From a virus: a stretch of 26,341 nucleotides of DNA. Positions 13,710-21,142 of this stretch are shown here, one piece after another. The stretch lies in IMG/VR virus record IMGVR_UViG_3300027791_000113, positions 1 through 26,341 of that record; one strand, given 5' to 3'. Position numbers and translations under genes: made by a program. Position 1 is the first letter of the stretch. Every line of letters begins with the position of its first letter. The notes beneath the pieces were generated by a model. That model had not been told where the DNA came from. It saw only the letters and a program-made list of their open reading frames with translations, and searched no databases.

Positions 13710-14973
13710 AAAACCAAAAATAGTAAATAAAAATTGGGGTGGTGAAATCCATTGGACTAACAATATTAATTATTGTGGAAAGACTTTGGTTTTAAAAAAG
13801 GGTTGCCATTGTAGCCTTCATTCTCATTGGAAGCGTGAACACTTTTTAATTCAAAGCGGCAATGTAAGGTTAGCTTTGGAGAAGCGTCTACTGGGACAAA
13901 AAGGGATTGGTGAGATGGTTTTCTTTGACTTGGTTAAGGGCGATTGCATTGAAATACCACGCGAATCTTGGCATACATTCTATGGACTTGCCGATAGTGA
14001 AATTATTGAGTTTTCAACTCCAGACGAAGAGTCAAAAAGACTTTTCCCAAGCGGTCCCAATGACATCAAAACTTGGGAGAAATTAATTTCAGAAACCAAA
14101 GAAAAAGAAAATAAAAAATTGAAAACAATACTAGTAACTGGATCGGAAGGGTTTATCGGCTCCAGATTTCTAGAACTCAATAAAGATAAATATAGAATTT
14201 TTAATTTAGACAAATCAGACACAGATAGTTTATTAGAAAAGTCCAGTAATTTTAAATCCTTGTCTTGGTTCGATTGTAAAAATCAAAAAACTTATAAATT
14301 TTCAGACATCGATGCGGTTTTTCATTTTGGAGCTGAAACGGATACTACTTCAAATAACAGTCAAGAATATTTTAAATATAATTGTTTGTTCACCAATCAT
14401 CTTATCGACGAATGCTATGAAAATAATATACCTTTGATATTTTCTTCTTCAGCGTCTCTTTATGGCTCTGGTAATGATATACCTCTTAATCTTTACGCTT
14501 GGAGTAAGTGGGCAAGCGAAAAGTATGGAATTGAAAAAGCTAACAAAAGCCTTTCACCTAATAATTGGAGGTTTACGGCATTGCGCTACTTCAATGTTTA
14601 CGGTATTGGAGAGCATAATAAAAATATTAAAATGACTTCTCTTGCATATCAGAATCTTAAAAATAGCAAGATTGAGTTATTCACTGGTAATCCTGTCAGG
14701 GACTTTATATTCGCAGATGATGTGGTATCAGCTAATATCCACGCTTTTGAAAGCAATCAATCTGGAGTGTTTGATGTAGGTTGCTCCTCCCCAAGAAGCT
14801 TTGAGGACATTGCGGGTTGCCTAGGTGCTGAAGTGGAATATGTAGATAACCCTATAAAGGATCAGTATCAGTTTTATACTTGTGCTGATAAAACAAAAAT
14901 GCTTGACAACTGGTCTGCCAAGTATAGTTTAGAAAATGGAATTACTAAAATGAAGGAGTATTATAATAAATGA
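13702..14973 (+). CDS. hldD: Cupin fused to ADP-heptose 6-epimerase (HldD/RfaD type)
   Basis: 423 residues from ATG 13702; a GTG at 13666 in the same frame would add 12 residues but lies inside the preceding small gene. Residues 1-130: cupin like the sugar-isomerase/mannose-isomerase group, with NWGGEIHW (11-18), KGCHCSLHSH (33-42), H40, H42, E47 and H91 as likely metal ligands. Residues 140-423: extended SDR with G147-x2-G150-x2-G153, FHFGAETDTTS (207-217), SSSASLYGSG (248-257), Y265-x3-K269, RYFNVYG (295-301), MTSLAYQ, PVRDFIFADDVV (331-342) and KDQYQFYTCAD (386-396): the order and motifs of HldD. Epimerises the C6 of the heptose. The fused cupin could supply an isomerase or epimerase step (inference). 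Confidence 0.85.
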   Translation: MIKKPKIVNKNWGGEIHWTNNINYCGKTLVLKKGCHCSLHSHWKREHFLIQSGNVRLALEKRLLGQKGIGEMVFFDLVKGDCIEIPRESWHTFYGLADSEIIEFSTPDEESKRLFPSGPNDIKTWEKLISETKEKENKKLKTILVTGSEGFIGSRFLELNKDKYRIFNLDKSDTDSLLEKSSNFKSLSWFDCKNQKTYKFSDIDAVFHFGAETDTTSNNSQEYFKYNCLFTNHLIDECYENNIPLIFSSSASLYGSGNDIPLNLYAWSKWASEKYGIEKANKSLSPNNWRFTALRYFNVYGIGEHNKNIKMTSLAYQNLKNSKIELFTGNPVRDFIFADDVVSANIHAFESNQSGVFDVGCSSPRSFEDIAGCLGAEVEYVDNPIKDQYQFYTCADKTKMLDNWSAKYSLENGITKMKEYYNK

Positions 14974-15344
14974 GTTTAAACTTTTATCAAACCTGCCCAA
15001 CAATTGATCAAGGAATTGCGGAGTGCAAAGATATTATCGAAAACTATCTTGATGATATGGTAAACGATATAAATCCCGAATTTTATTCTGACGAAAAGGG
15101 TAAGAACAAAAATAACGTTGTTGAGTCTTTTAAAGATATGATATACAATGATATAGAACATATCTTCGAGAGCGTTAGAGAGACAAATGTTCAAATGAGA
15201 GAGGTGGCTGATGAACAAATTCGTAATTTAGAATACGAGGTTGAGGAAATGAGCAGTGAATTGGAGGATTTAAAAATACAACACGAGGAGGCTGAAAAGC
15301 AGATTTTAAATTTAGAGATTGATAGAGAAAATGCTTGTGATTAA
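14970..15344 (+). CDS. Coiled-coil protein, unknown function
   Basis: 124 residues starting in an ATGA overlap with the epimerase stop, so translationally coupled to it. The N-terminal part (about 1-60) is acidic with many Asn and Asp; the C-terminal half (about 65-120) has a regular leucine/isoleucine heptad pattern with acidic residues, a long coiled coil. An AAGGAG at 14953-14958 lies 11 bases before the start; it is one of the few Shine-Dalgarno-like sequences in the window and is inside coding sequence. No enzymatic motif. Last gene of the sugar operon; role unknown. Confidence 0.75.
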   Translation: MSLNFYQTCPTIDQGIAECKDIIENYLDDMVNDINPEFYSDEKGKNKNNVVESFKDMIYNDIEHIFESVRETNVQMREVADEQIRNLEYEVEEMSSELEDLKIQHEEAEKQILNLEIDRENACD

Positions 15345-15360
15345 TTTTCAATAAACCTAT

Positions 15361-16065
15361 ATGATTAAAAAAGATACAGGGCAAGATTTACTTAGGTATA
15401 ATTTTAATGATTATAAGTTTCTATGCTATGATTACGAGACCGAATCATTGTGTCTTGCTGGTAATAATAAGCCTTGGGAAGTGGGCTATATAACGGTAGA
15501 AGGCGGTAAAATTACTTCCGAACACAACCGTACCATTTGGTGGGAAGATTTAAATATTTCTGATGATGCCGCTAGAATTACTCGATTTAATTATGAAAAC
15601 TATAAAAAAAGTGCAGAAAATCCTGATTTAGTTCTTGATCAATTTGAAAATGAGCTTTATGACCCAAAGACCATCAATATTACTTATAATGGTTTGAATT
15701 TTGATATGTACCTTCATCAGTTATGGAGAAAGAAACTTGGCAAAGAGATTGATTGGACTTTCTTGCCTCGCTCTATTGATATTCTTGTCCTGTCTAGAGC
15801 TTATCGCATGGAGATGGAACCCCCAGATAATTGGGAGGATTTTTTCTGTTGGCAATTAAAATTGGCTAACTATTTCAGTGATAACAGAACAAGAGCTTCT
15901 CGTAAATTACCAAGTTGCACTCTAAAAAAGATGTGTTATGAACTTGATATTGAATTCGATGACGGACAGGCGCATGGAGGACTTTATGATGTCCATAAAA
16001 CTTGGGAACTATTCAAGCATCTTATTAGAAAAATGGAAATAACAACCAAACACCTACATATTTAA
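15361..16065 (+). CDS. dnaQ: DnaQ-like 3'-5' exonuclease (DEDDh proofreading type)
   Basis: 234 residues. Exo I CYDYETESL with D24 and E26; Exo II TYNGLNFDMYL with N108 and D113; Exo III AHGGLYDVHKTWELF with H203 and D208, so the DEDDh set is complete. Known role: proofreading 3'-5' exonuclease for Pol III-type polymerases or DNA repair. It is upstream of the polymerase genes in the same orientation, with one unknown gene between, which fits an epsilon-subunit role. No C-terminal alpha-binding domain is recognised; about 30 residues follow Exo III. The start is preceded by an ATAAACCTAT stretch, also seen before 2851, and no Shine-Dalgarno. Confidence 0.88.
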   Translation: MIKKDTGQDLLRYNFNDYKFLCYDYETESLCLAGNNKPWEVGYITVEGGKITSEHNRTIWWEDLNISDDAARITRFNYENYKKSAENPDLVLDQFENELYDPKTINITYNGLNFDMYLHQLWRKKLGKEIDWTFLPRSIDILVLSRAYRMEMEPPDNWEDFFCWQLKLANYFSDNRTRASRKLPSCTLKKMCYELDIEFDDGQAHGGLYDVHKTWELFKHLIRKMEITTKHLHI

Positions 16066-16098
16066 AACAGGCAATAATCCAACAAACTAAAAAACTAG

Positions 16099-16177
16099 TT
16101 GACAATATAGTGGAGTGATGCTACTATTGTTTGTACGACTTAAAACAAAAACAAAAACAAAATATAAAAATATAATT
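16099..16177 (+). promoter_or_regulatory. Strong promoter with CAA-rich leader
   Basis: TTGACA (16099-16104), 17-base spacer, TACTAT (16122-16127): the closest fit to consensus in the window. It is followed by a leader of about 44 bases rich in AAAAAC repeats (16141-16160) and TATAAAAATATAATT before ATG 16178. The leader has no Shine-Dalgarno and almost no G. An imperfect dyad ACAATATAGT and ACTATTGT overlaps the -10. Such long promoters recur before 20323, 21903 and 24020. Confidence 0.7.
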
Positions 16178-16630
16178 ATGGCAAAGAAATCATTTAAACT
16201 AGAAGACGTAGAATTTGTATGCGACAAGAATCAGCTTGAATCAGATAAGAGACAGGCTGTGCTTAATGATCTTAAGGCTATGCTTGAGGAAGAGCAAGAG
16301 CAGGAAGATGTTGAAAAAGTAGAGTATAAGATTGTTGGCTTGTTCCCCGATGGCGAGGGCTATGATAAAATTTCTATTGAAGATAGGGTAATAATTCCTA
16401 TTAAATTGCCAGTAGAATTTGATACTGCGACTTTACAAGACCACATGGTATTGGCGGCAACAAAGCATAATGAAAGTGGTAGAGCTAAAAAGCAAGGTAA
16501 AATTTTTACACTCAATGATTTACTGACAAAGGCGACAAAAAAGAATTTGACAGAAGAAGGAATTAAAGTTCAGTGCGAAGGTCGTTTTGAGATTGTGCCT
16601 TGCAATCCTCAGCTTATTAATGAGAAATAG
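16178..16630 (+). CDS. Unknown protein, own strong promoter
   Basis: 150 residues from ATG 16178. An upstream GTG at 16115 in frame would add 21 low-complexity Lys-rich residues and would start within the promoter, so it is rejected. Acidic helical N-terminus (about 22-50, with EEEQEQEDVEKVE), then a beta-rich middle with SIEDRVIIPIKLP (about 71-83) and a lysine-rich end (QGKIFTLNDLLTKATKKN). No family recognised. The strong promoter and CAA-rich leader suggest high expression. Its location between proofreading exonuclease and polymerase makes a replication accessory (for example DNA-binding) role plausible but unproven. Confidence 0.8.
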   Translation: MAKKSFKLEDVEFVCDKNQLESDKRQAVLNDLKAMLEEEQEQEDVEKVEYKIVGLFPDGEGYDKISIEDRVIIPIKLPVEFDTATLQDHMVLAATKHNESGRAKKQGKIFTLNDLLTKATKKNLTEEGIKVQCEGRFEIVPCNPQLINEK

Positions 16631-16633
16631 ATT

Positions 16634-17368
16634 GTGATTTATTTGTTTTCTAGTGCCAACTCCCTGAACTCAATTCTTACCATTGATAAAAAATCAAAGG
16701 AGGGCGGTAGCGATTCTATTTTTCAGATTGCAAAAGAAAACAATATAGATCAGGTATTTTTAATCGAAAAAAACCCATCCTCTTTCCCTCAAGCACTTAG
16801 CAACGCTACAGAACTAGGTCTACAGCTCGTTTATGGGCTCTCCTTGACAGTCTGTGATAACTCAGACGACAAAGAGCTAGAATCGATTTCTACGGAGCAT
16901 AAAATGGTTTTTATTGCCAAGACTGGCGAGGCATATAAGAGCATTTTAATGAAGCTATATAGTGATGCCGCAACAAGGGGAAATTACAATGGTTTGCCGA
17001 GAACAGATTTCGATCGAATCAAAGAATTTTGGGGGGACGATATGCTAATGATGGTTCCATTTTACGATAACTTTCTGCATAAAAACTTATTCTCATTTGG
17101 CAATTGTTTAGTAAAATTCCAAGAATATAATCCTGTGTTTTGCGTTGAATATCACGAGCTACCACTAGATCGGATGATGGCTATTAAAATAAAAGAATAT
17201 TGCAAGGAAAATGACTATGACTATATCAAAAGTCATAGCGTAAGATATAAGAGCGAGGAAGATATCGATGCATACTTGACTTATAGATGTATTCAGAATA
17301 AAAGTAGTATTCAATGCCCAAACCTTGAAGGCTTTTGTTCAAATAAATTTGCATTAACAAATGATTAA
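16634..17368 (+). CDS. Separate, degenerate PHP domain of DNA polymerase III alpha
   Basis: 244 residues from GTG 16634. The order of helices and strands follows the N-terminal PHP domain of DnaE: SANSLNSILTIDKK, then QIAKENNIDQVFLIEKN, LGLQLVYGLSLTV, MVFIAKTGEAYKSILMKLYS, and late VRYKSEEDIDAYLTYRCIQ, the motif typical of the PHP end. The metal-binding residues are missing: the usual H-x-H near the start is S-S-A-N and the D-H-G-N is E-K-N-P. So it is probably a structural, non-catalytic domain. Its stop overlaps the ATG of the polymerase gene by eight bases, in a different frame. The residues continue the family alignment directly into that gene. Confidence 0.75.
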   Translation: MIYLFSSANSLNSILTIDKKSKEGGSDSIFQIAKENNIDQVFLIEKNPSSFPQALSNATELGLQLVYGLSLTVCDNSDDKELESISTEHKMVFIAKTGEAYKSILMKLYSDAATRGNYNGLPRTDFDRIKEFWGDDMLMMVPFYDNFLHKNLFSFGNCLVKFQEYNPVFCVEYHELPLDRMMAIKIKEYCKENDYDYIKSHSVRYKSEEDIDAYLTYRCIQNKSSIQCPNLEGFCSNKFALTND

Positions 17369-19985
17369 AGATAAAGATTTTTTAAGTCAATTTGAAAATT
17401 ATTCCGATACTTATAATGTCCTTGGAGTTAGAATTCCGCAGGTAAATATAGGAGGTTCATATGCTAAGAAATTTGATTTAGATTTGTCAAAAGACGAACA
17501 TCAAATTCTTAGACAGCTTTGTCTGCACGGATATAAAAAGCTAGATATCGACTCCTTGCCAAATAAGGAGATTTACAGAGAGCGTGTAAAATTTGAGCTA
17601 GAAACCCTTAAAAAACTTGGATTCACTCGCTATATTCTTATGGTATGGGATCTGATTCAATGGTGTGACGAAAATAAAATCGCCAGAGGTTGGGGTCGTG
17701 GTTCTGTTGCAGGAAGTCTGGTATCTTATCTAATAGGTTTAACTGCGGTTGATCCAATTAAGTATGATCTAATTTTTGAACGTTTTATTAATGAGTCTCG
17801 TGCTCAATCAAAAATTGTTGATGGAGAACAGTATTCGGACGGAAGCACTGTTCCAGATATTGACTTTGATGTTTGTTACCTCAATCGCAGTCGAGTAGTT
17901 CACGAATATTTGGGATCTAAATATCCTAAAAAGACTGGGCACATCTCTACTCTTAATACCCTTTCGACAAAACTGGTTCTTAAAGAGGTCTGTAAGAAAT
18001 ATGGAGGCTATAACGAAACTCAAGCCAACCGACTTTCTAATATGATCGAGAGCGATGCAGGAAAGCTTGATTCCCTTAAAGACACCCTAGATAAGAATGA
18101 TCAGTTTAAGGAATGGGTAGAGGAAAATCCTAAGATATATAATATATGTTTGAAACTTTCTGACCTGCCGAAAAACTTCGGTCTCCATGCGGCAGGTATT
18201 ATTGTATCATATGATGAAATTTTTAATTCTTTGCCACTTGAAGATAGGGATGGCGTTATAACTTCATCATATACAAAAGACGATGTTGCTGAGCAGGAAA
18301 TAAAGCTTGATGCTTTGGGTCTAAAGACCTGTACAATCATTTATGAAACAGCAAAAGAAGCAGGATACGATTTAAATAGTTTTGATCCTAATGACCCAGA
18401 GATATACAAGCTATTTGAAAAGTTTGATTATAGCTATGGAGTCTTCCAGTTAGATGGAGACACTGCTTGTAAAGTAACCAAACAAGTTCAGCCTAAGAAT
18501 ATATCAGATATTTCTGCTATCTCCGCTATCGCCAGACCGGGTGCATTGGCTTTTTTGGAAGACTTTTTAGAATCTAGAAAAACTGGTAAAATAAAATCTA
18601 TTTATCCGCCTATCGATGAAATTCTAGCCAACACTTCTGGCGTTATTCTATATCAAGAGCAAACAATGAAAATTGCTCACGAGGTTTACAAATTCTCTCT
18701 TGTAGAAGCTGATATCTTAAGAAAAATTATTGGCAAGAAACAGCTCGAAAAGGTAAAGGAGTGGGAAGAAAAAATTAAAAAGGCAGGTATAGATCAGGGA
18801 ATACCAGAAGACGCAACTCAGATTTTTTGGGAGACGGTTCAAGCATCTGCGAAATATCAGTTCAATGCGAGCCATTCATACTCATATGGATACATTAGCT
18901 GTCTCTGCGCTTATCTAAAGATTAAATATCCAGCAATCTTTTTCAAAAACTGTCTTATGCTTGCTCGTTCGTTCCAAGATAGCGAGGCTCGTATTATGAA
19001 AATATGTAAAGAGCTTCCATATTTTGGTATTGAACTCAGACCACCAGACCTTGTTAAATCTGAGGAAGACTTCTCTGTTGAAGGCAATATAATTCGCTAT
19101 GGAATTAAGTCAATAAAATCCGTCTCGGAAAAGACTCTTGTAAAGCTTAAGGAGTTTAACTCAGTTCAGACAAATAAATTCCAACTATTTGAAGCGGCAA
19201 ATAAGTCTGGTATTAATATTAGGATTTTGTCTAACCTCATTAAGGCAGGATGCTTGAGCTCTTTTGGGGATAACAGGGGACTACTTACTCTTGAGGCCGC
19301 TAGTTGGAATGCTTTGACGGACTCTCAGAAAACTAAAATATTTAAATTCGGAGAAAAATATAATTATGATTTACTAAATATTCTGCTTGATATTAAAGAT
19401 GGTAAACTTCTCAGCGATGGAAAAGAAATTATCTCAACAAAAAAACGTAAAACCAAGTCAGGAGAGAAATCTTCTTGGGACACCTTTTATAGTAAATATC
19501 TTCCACACAAGTTAGAATGGAGTAGCTACGCCAAGTATGTAGATTTCTACAATTATTATTATGAGCAAGACATTCTTGGTTTTGCATATAGTAAAAAATT
19601 ATTTGAAATACTAGAGCCAGAATACAAAGGTATTATACATCTTGGAGATTTGGAGAATTCGGTAGAAGATTCTATCGTAACTTCTTGCGGGATAGTGCAA
19701 GAAGCGAGTGTTGGTAAGACTCAAAAAGGAAATAAAAAACTAACCCTTACAATAGGCGACGAATATGGTCAAAGTAGGGTTCAGGTTTTTAACTTTAACA
19801 GATTTGATAGAGCAACCAGAACAACAGAATTTCTTAGTAATGTTGATGATTTGAAAGATCAATACGGCAGACTCCCAGAAAAAAAAGACGTTATTGTTTT
19901 TAGGGGCACGAAAAAGACTAATACTGTGTTCGCTGATAAAATTCGCATTTTAAACTTAGATTTCAAAGAAAGTATTGACAAATAA
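17361..19985 (+). CDS. dnaE: DNA polymerase III alpha subunit (DnaE type) lacking PHP domain
   Basis: 874 residues. Palm: GRGSVAGSLVSY (112-123), catalytic D166-I-D168 in VPDIDFD, D317 in KLDALGLKT. Fingers: YGVFQLDGDTACK (359-371) and ARPGAL (391-396); YQEQTMKIAHEV (431-442), LRKIIGKK (453-460), FNASHSYSYGYIS (501-513); HhH and linker (about 600-640); an LGFAYSKKLF region (739-748); and a C-terminal OB fold (about 771-866). All three catalytic aspartates are present. The N-terminus matches the segment that follows PHP in DnaE, so with the previous gene it forms about 1118 residues, close to a complete DnaE. Main replicative polymerase of the phage. It starts in an 8-base overlap, and no Shine-Dalgarno is seen. 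Confidence 0.93.
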   Translation: MIKDKDFLSQFENYSDTYNVLGVRIPQVNIGGSYAKKFDLDLSKDEHQILRQLCLHGYKKLDIDSLPNKEIYRERVKFELETLKKLGFTRYILMVWDLIQWCDENKIARGWGRGSVAGSLVSYLIGLTAVDPIKYDLIFERFINESRAQSKIVDGEQYSDGSTVPDIDFDVCYLNRSRVVHEYLGSKYPKKTGHISTLNTLSTKLVLKEVCKKYGGYNETQANRLSNMIESDAGKLDSLKDTLDKNDQFKEWVEENPKIYNICLKLSDLPKNFGLHAAGIIVSYDEIFNSLPLEDRDGVITSSYTKDDVAEQEIKLDALGLKTCTIIYETAKEAGYDLNSFDPNDPEIYKLFEKFDYSYGVFQLDGDTACKVTKQVQPKNISDISAISAIARPGALAFLEDFLESRKTGKIKSIYPPIDEILANTSGVILYQEQTMKIAHEVYKFSLVEADILRKIIGKKQLEKVKEWEEKIKKAGIDQGIPEDATQIFWETVQASAKYQFNASHSYSYGYISCLCAYLKIKYPAIFFKNCLMLARSFQDSEARIMKICKELPYFGIELRPPDLVKSEEDFSVEGNIIRYGIKSIKSVSEKTLVKLKEFNSVQTNKFQLFEAANKSGINIRILSNLIKAGCLSSFGDNRGLLTLEAASWNALTDSQKTKIFKFGEKYNYDLLNILLDIKDGKLLSDGKEIISTKKRKTKSGEKSSWDTFYSKYLPHKLEWSSYAKYVDFYNYYYEQDILGFAYSKKLFEILEPEYKGIIHLGDLENSVEDSIVTSCGIVQEASVGKTQKGNKKLTLTIGDEYGQSRVQVFNFNRFDRATRTTEFLSNVDDLKDQYGRLPEKKDVIVFRGTKKTNTVFADKIRILNLDFKESIDK

Positions 19986-20003
19986 AATATAAGACTGTAT
20001 CGT
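19975..20003 (+). promoter_or_regulatory. Promoter, leaderless geometry
   Basis: TTGACA (19975-19980), 17-base spacer, TATCGT (19998-20003, weak -10), seven bases to ATG 20011. The -35 lies in the last codons of dnaE. First T to ATG is 36 bases. Confidence 0.45.
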
Positions 20004-20010
20004 CACGATC

Positions 20011-20202
20011 ATGAAGGAAACGAAGAAATTACAAAAGGATAAGACAATTATCAAAATGAAAAAAGAGGGAGGAGTGTATTGGCCTCAAAATCATAAAGAT
20101 ATTTTTCGACATTGTACAAACGGTGCTAACGCACTTAGTGAATCTGAATTTTCAAAGTTTTATGAAATTTTCGCTTTACATAATGTTCAATTATACTTTT
20201 AA
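20011..20202 (+). CDS. Small basic protein, unknown function
   Basis: 63 residues. Lysine-rich N-terminal third (about 1-18), then a helix with HKDIFRHCTNGANALSESEF near 28-47 and an aromatic C-terminal tail. It has its own TTGACA element with the start at about +1. No family recognised. It begins a run of small unknown genes after the polymerase. Confidence 0.65.
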   Translation: MKETKKLQKDKTIIKMKKEGGVYWPQNHKDIFRHCTNGANALSESEFSKFYEIFALHNVQLYF

Positions 20203-20247
20203 TTAAAAATAAAAGATATTTCGACTCAAATAAATACAATAAAAGCC

Positions 20248-20322
20248 TTGACACGGATCAGTATAGAGATATAACTGATAATCAAACAAATAAACCTTAA
20301 CAGAACTATTTAATAATAAAAT
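20248..20322 (+). promoter_or_regulatory. Promoter with dyad over the -10 and CAA-type leader
   Basis: TTGACA (20248-20253), 16-base spacer, TATAAC (20270-20275). A dyad, ATCAGT (20257-20262) and ACTGAT (20274-20279), spans the spacer and -10; it could be an operator. The about 40-base leader contains CAAACAAATAAAC and TAATAATAAAAT before ATG 20323, similar in style to the leaders at 16099, 21824 and 23950. The 120-base gap 20203-20322 holds nothing else that I can see. Confidence 0.6.
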
Positions 20323-20619
20323 ATGATTGATCGCAAAAGAATTCTACAATCCTTCTTCCAAGTTAAAAAAACTTCCAAATATATCTGGCATGGTTTGCCA
20401 ACTTCTAATCAAGAAAAAAAACAAAGGGCAAAACGAAAAATTGAATTGTCACCACATGACATTTTGATTCCATCCGTAAATAATAAATTCTGGAACAAGA
20501 TTAATAAAAATGGGGCAGTTAATATAGAGATACCAAGTAAACACCTAGTTATGGTCGATAACTCTATTCTTTTTGATAATACTTACTATATTAATGGGTT
20601 TGATCCCCAAAACTCATAA
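20323..20619 (+). CDS. Unknown small basic protein
   Basis: 98 residues. Basic N-terminal third (KKQRAKRKIEL near 32-42), then a beta-prone part with FWNKINKNGAVNIEIPSKHL (about 56-75) and VMVDNSILFDNTYYINGF (76-93). It could be a small beta-barrel or substrate-binding-like fold, but no family is recognised. It has its own leadered promoter, so probably one of the more strongly expressed genes in this block. Confidence 0.7.
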   Translation: MIDRKRILQSFFQVKKTSKYIWHGLPTSNQEKKQRAKRKIELSPHDILIPSVNNKFWNKINKNGAVNIEIPSKHLVMVDNSILFDNTYYINGFDPQNS

Positions 20620-20631
20620 TTTGTGTAATAA
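20603..20631 (+). promoter_or_regulatory. Class II promoter-like motif before a GTG start
   Basis: ATCCCC at 20603-20608 (weaker match to TTCTCY), 15 bases, TGTAATAAT (20624-20632), four bases, GTG 20637. Spacing is identical to the motifs at 5644, 11383 and 21109. It lies across the end of the previous gene and supports the GTG start. Confidence 0.5.
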
Positions 20632-20636
20632 TTACT

Positions 20637-20861
20637 GTGGCGATTAAAAAAATAAAATCTATACACAAACGTATGTTCTATAAGTACAAGATGATAGCTG
20701 AAGAGTGCTGTTATACGAGGATAAAACTAAGCGACGGTGCCAAAATTGATATCCAAGGAGGATATCTTAAAGAAACTGAGTTTCATTTTGCAAATAAAGA
20801 AAATGCAGATTTTTTCTCAAATATGCTGAAAAGTCTGATAGTTTTTAAAAATAAAATTTAA
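20637..20861 (+). CDS. Unknown small protein, GTG start
   Basis: 74 residues beginning at GTG 20637, placed exactly four bases after the class II motif TGTAATAAT. Basic N-terminus (VAIKKIKSIHKR), then a mixed alpha/beta part with AEECCYTRIKLSDGAKIDI (about 21-39) and a hydrophobic C-terminal helix (about 56-74). No family recognised. Ends eight bases before the next gene. Confidence 0.68.
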   Translation: MAIKKIKSIHKRMFYKYKMIAEECCYTRIKLSDGAKIDIQGGYLKETEFHFANKENADFFSNMLKSLIVFKNKI

Positions 20862-20869
20862 TTACAATT

Positions 20870-21103
20870 ATGGAAAGATACGAAACTAAAAAATTTGACT
20901 CCTTTTCAGAGTCAAAAGCTCTCTGGGATGAACTGTTAGACACCTTTAAGGAATTAAGACTTTCACCATTTTATTCATTTAAGGGGTACAATAAAGGGTC
21001 TTTTAAGAGCTATTCCATATCCTTTATGGTAAAAAGTAACAGTGAAGCCCAAATATTAAATAAGCTTCGCAAAAAAGTGGAGTTATTTAAAATTAACTGT
21101 TAA
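20870..21103 (+). CDS. Unknown small protein
   Basis: 77 residues. Amphipathic helix near 12-31 (SESKALWDELLDTFKEL), beta-prone middle (FYSFKGYNKGSFKSYSISFMVK, about 34-55) and a basic C-terminal helix. The layout (helix, two strands, helix) is a small alpha/beta domain, possibly related to the neighbour at 20637, but I see no clear sequence match. No family recognised. Probably co-transcribed with 20637. Confidence 0.68.
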   Translation: MERYETKKFDSFSESKALWDELLDTFKELRLSPFYSFKGYNKGSFKSYSISFMVKSNSEAQILNKLRKKVELFKINC

Positions 21104-21108
21104 AGACC

Positions 21109-21137
21109 TTCTCTAAATTGCATGTATAATGTAATAA
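21109..21137 (+). promoter_or_regulatory. Class II promoter-like motif before a GTG start
   Basis: TTCTCT (21109-21114), 15 bases, TGTAATAAT (21130-21138), four bases, GTG 21143: the same spacing as the motif at 5644. A perfect TATAAT (21125-21130) just upstream offers an alternative -10 with a poor -35. It explains a GTG start next to an in-frame TGA. Confidence 0.6.
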
Positions 21138-21142
21138 TATGA

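Noticed and set aside
16138-16164. AAAAAC repeats as a CRISPR-like or satellite array
   Set aside because: The repeats are six bases, without spacers; they fit a leader sequence.
16115-16177. GTG start at 16115 giving 21 extra residues on the 150-residue gene
   Set aside because: It would start between -35 and -10 of the best promoter in the window, so it is not in the transcript.
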